Positions 4,923 through 5,045 of a stretch of DNA of 5,045 nucleotides are shown one piece after another. The position numbers and the translations under genes were made by a program. The notes under the pieces are model-generated. The model had not been told where the DNA came from, ran no database searches, and saw only the letters and a program-made list of their open reading frames with translations. Source of the stretch: DAOTVS01 sp034436375 (GTDB lineage: Bacteria; Chloroflexota; Anaerolineae; SpSt-313); assembly GCA_034436375.1 (NCBI GenBank), contig DAOTVS010000216.1, positions 1 through 5,045 on the forward strand, in the 5' to 3' direction. Position 1 is the first letter of the stretch. Each line of letters starts with the position of its first letter.

Positions 4923-5045
4923 TCAGCCAATAACCTGGCCATAGACGCGCAGCAGGTTCTCCCCCATGATCTTGCGCACGTCGGCCTCCGTATAGCCCCG
5001 CTGCAGCAGGCCGGCGGTGATGGCGGGCCATTTGTCGGCCTCCTC
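4923..5045 (-). CDS. Peptidase M19 (membrane/renal dipeptidase family), C-terminal 40 residues
   Basis: Only the C-terminus is present; the gene enters from the right edge in frame and ends at TGA 4925-4923. The visible protein includes WPAITAGLLQRGYTEADVRK followed by IMGENLLRVYGQVIG. The pattern of I..GLL.RGY.E.D..KI.G.N.LRV is the characteristic final helix pair of M19 zinc dipeptidases. These enzymes hydrolyse dipeptides, including some with D-residues, using a binuclear metal centre. The metal ligands lie upstream, outside the window, so activity cannot be confirmed. It is on the same strand as the esterase but 300 bases away with a structured element between, so co-transcription is doubtful. 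Confidence 0.85.
   Translation of the reverse strand, partial: EEADKWPAITAGLLQRGYTEADVRKIMGENLLRVYGQVIG

Noticed and set aside
4678..4944. Plus-strand 88-codon frame in the intergenic region
   Set aside because: It begins at a TTG without a ribosome site, crosses the paired-arm element and runs antisense into the dipeptidase gene; no domain seen.
4618..5031. Minus-strand 137-codon frame over the right-hand intergenic region
   Set aside because: It overlaps the true dipeptidase C-terminus in a different frame and then runs through the inverted repeats; no recognisable protein features.

Overview
The window is GC-rich bacterial DNA holding two complete minus-strand genes, one complete plus-strand gene, and one partial minus-strand gene at each edge. 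All five products look cytoplasmic or metabolic and belong to carbohydrate or small-molecule catabolism. Starts are ATG with Shine-Dalgarno sequences, two sigma70-type TATAAT boxes are present, and the high GC continues in the third codon position. This is a mesophilic or thermophilic GC-rich heterotroph. The mix of families (enolase-superfamily enzyme, aldo/keto reductase, xylose-isomerase-like TIM barrel, two-domain AXE1-like esterase, M19 dipeptidase) is common in Chloroflexota, Planctomycetota and similar environmental lineages. The phylum is a guess; nothing here fixes it.

Layout from left to right. Positions 1-334 (minus) encode the N-terminal 111 residues of a mandelate racemase/muconate lactonizing enzyme family protein. 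Positions 382-1242 (minus) encode an aldo/keto reductase with a complete catalytic tetrad, 47 bp upstream of the first gene in the direction of transcription, so the two probably form an operon. Positions 1243-1523 are a divergent control region with a recognisable promoter on each strand, a perfect palindrome overlapping each promoter, and further inverted repeats. Positions 1524-2366 (plus) encode a sugar phosphate isomerase/epimerase-type TIM barrel. Positions 2367-2515 separate convergent genes and contain a terminator-like hairpin. Positions 2516-4609 (minus) encode a two-domain alpha/beta hydrolase of the acetyl xylan esterase-like type; its first domain has a full Ser-Asp-His triad and its second has lost the serine. 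Positions 4610-4922 are a less GC-rich intergenic stretch with two notable dyad structures. Positions 4923-5045 (minus) hold the last 40 residues of an M19 (renal/membrane dipeptidase type) peptidase.

Functionally, the divergent pair of transcription units (aldo/keto reductase plus enolase-superfamily enzyme on one side, isomerase/epimerase on the other) looks like a sugar or sugar-acid catabolic module: oxidation or reduction of an aldose, dehydration or epimerisation of the acid, and isomerisation of a sugar. The esterase could deacylate a carbohydrate substrate, but its gene is separately transcribed and the link is inference. No regulator, transporter, RNA gene, CRISPR array, integrase or insertion sequence is visible. 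The most unusual feature is a roughly 70-bp nested inverted-repeat element at 4815-4886. I found no wholly new multi-gene system.
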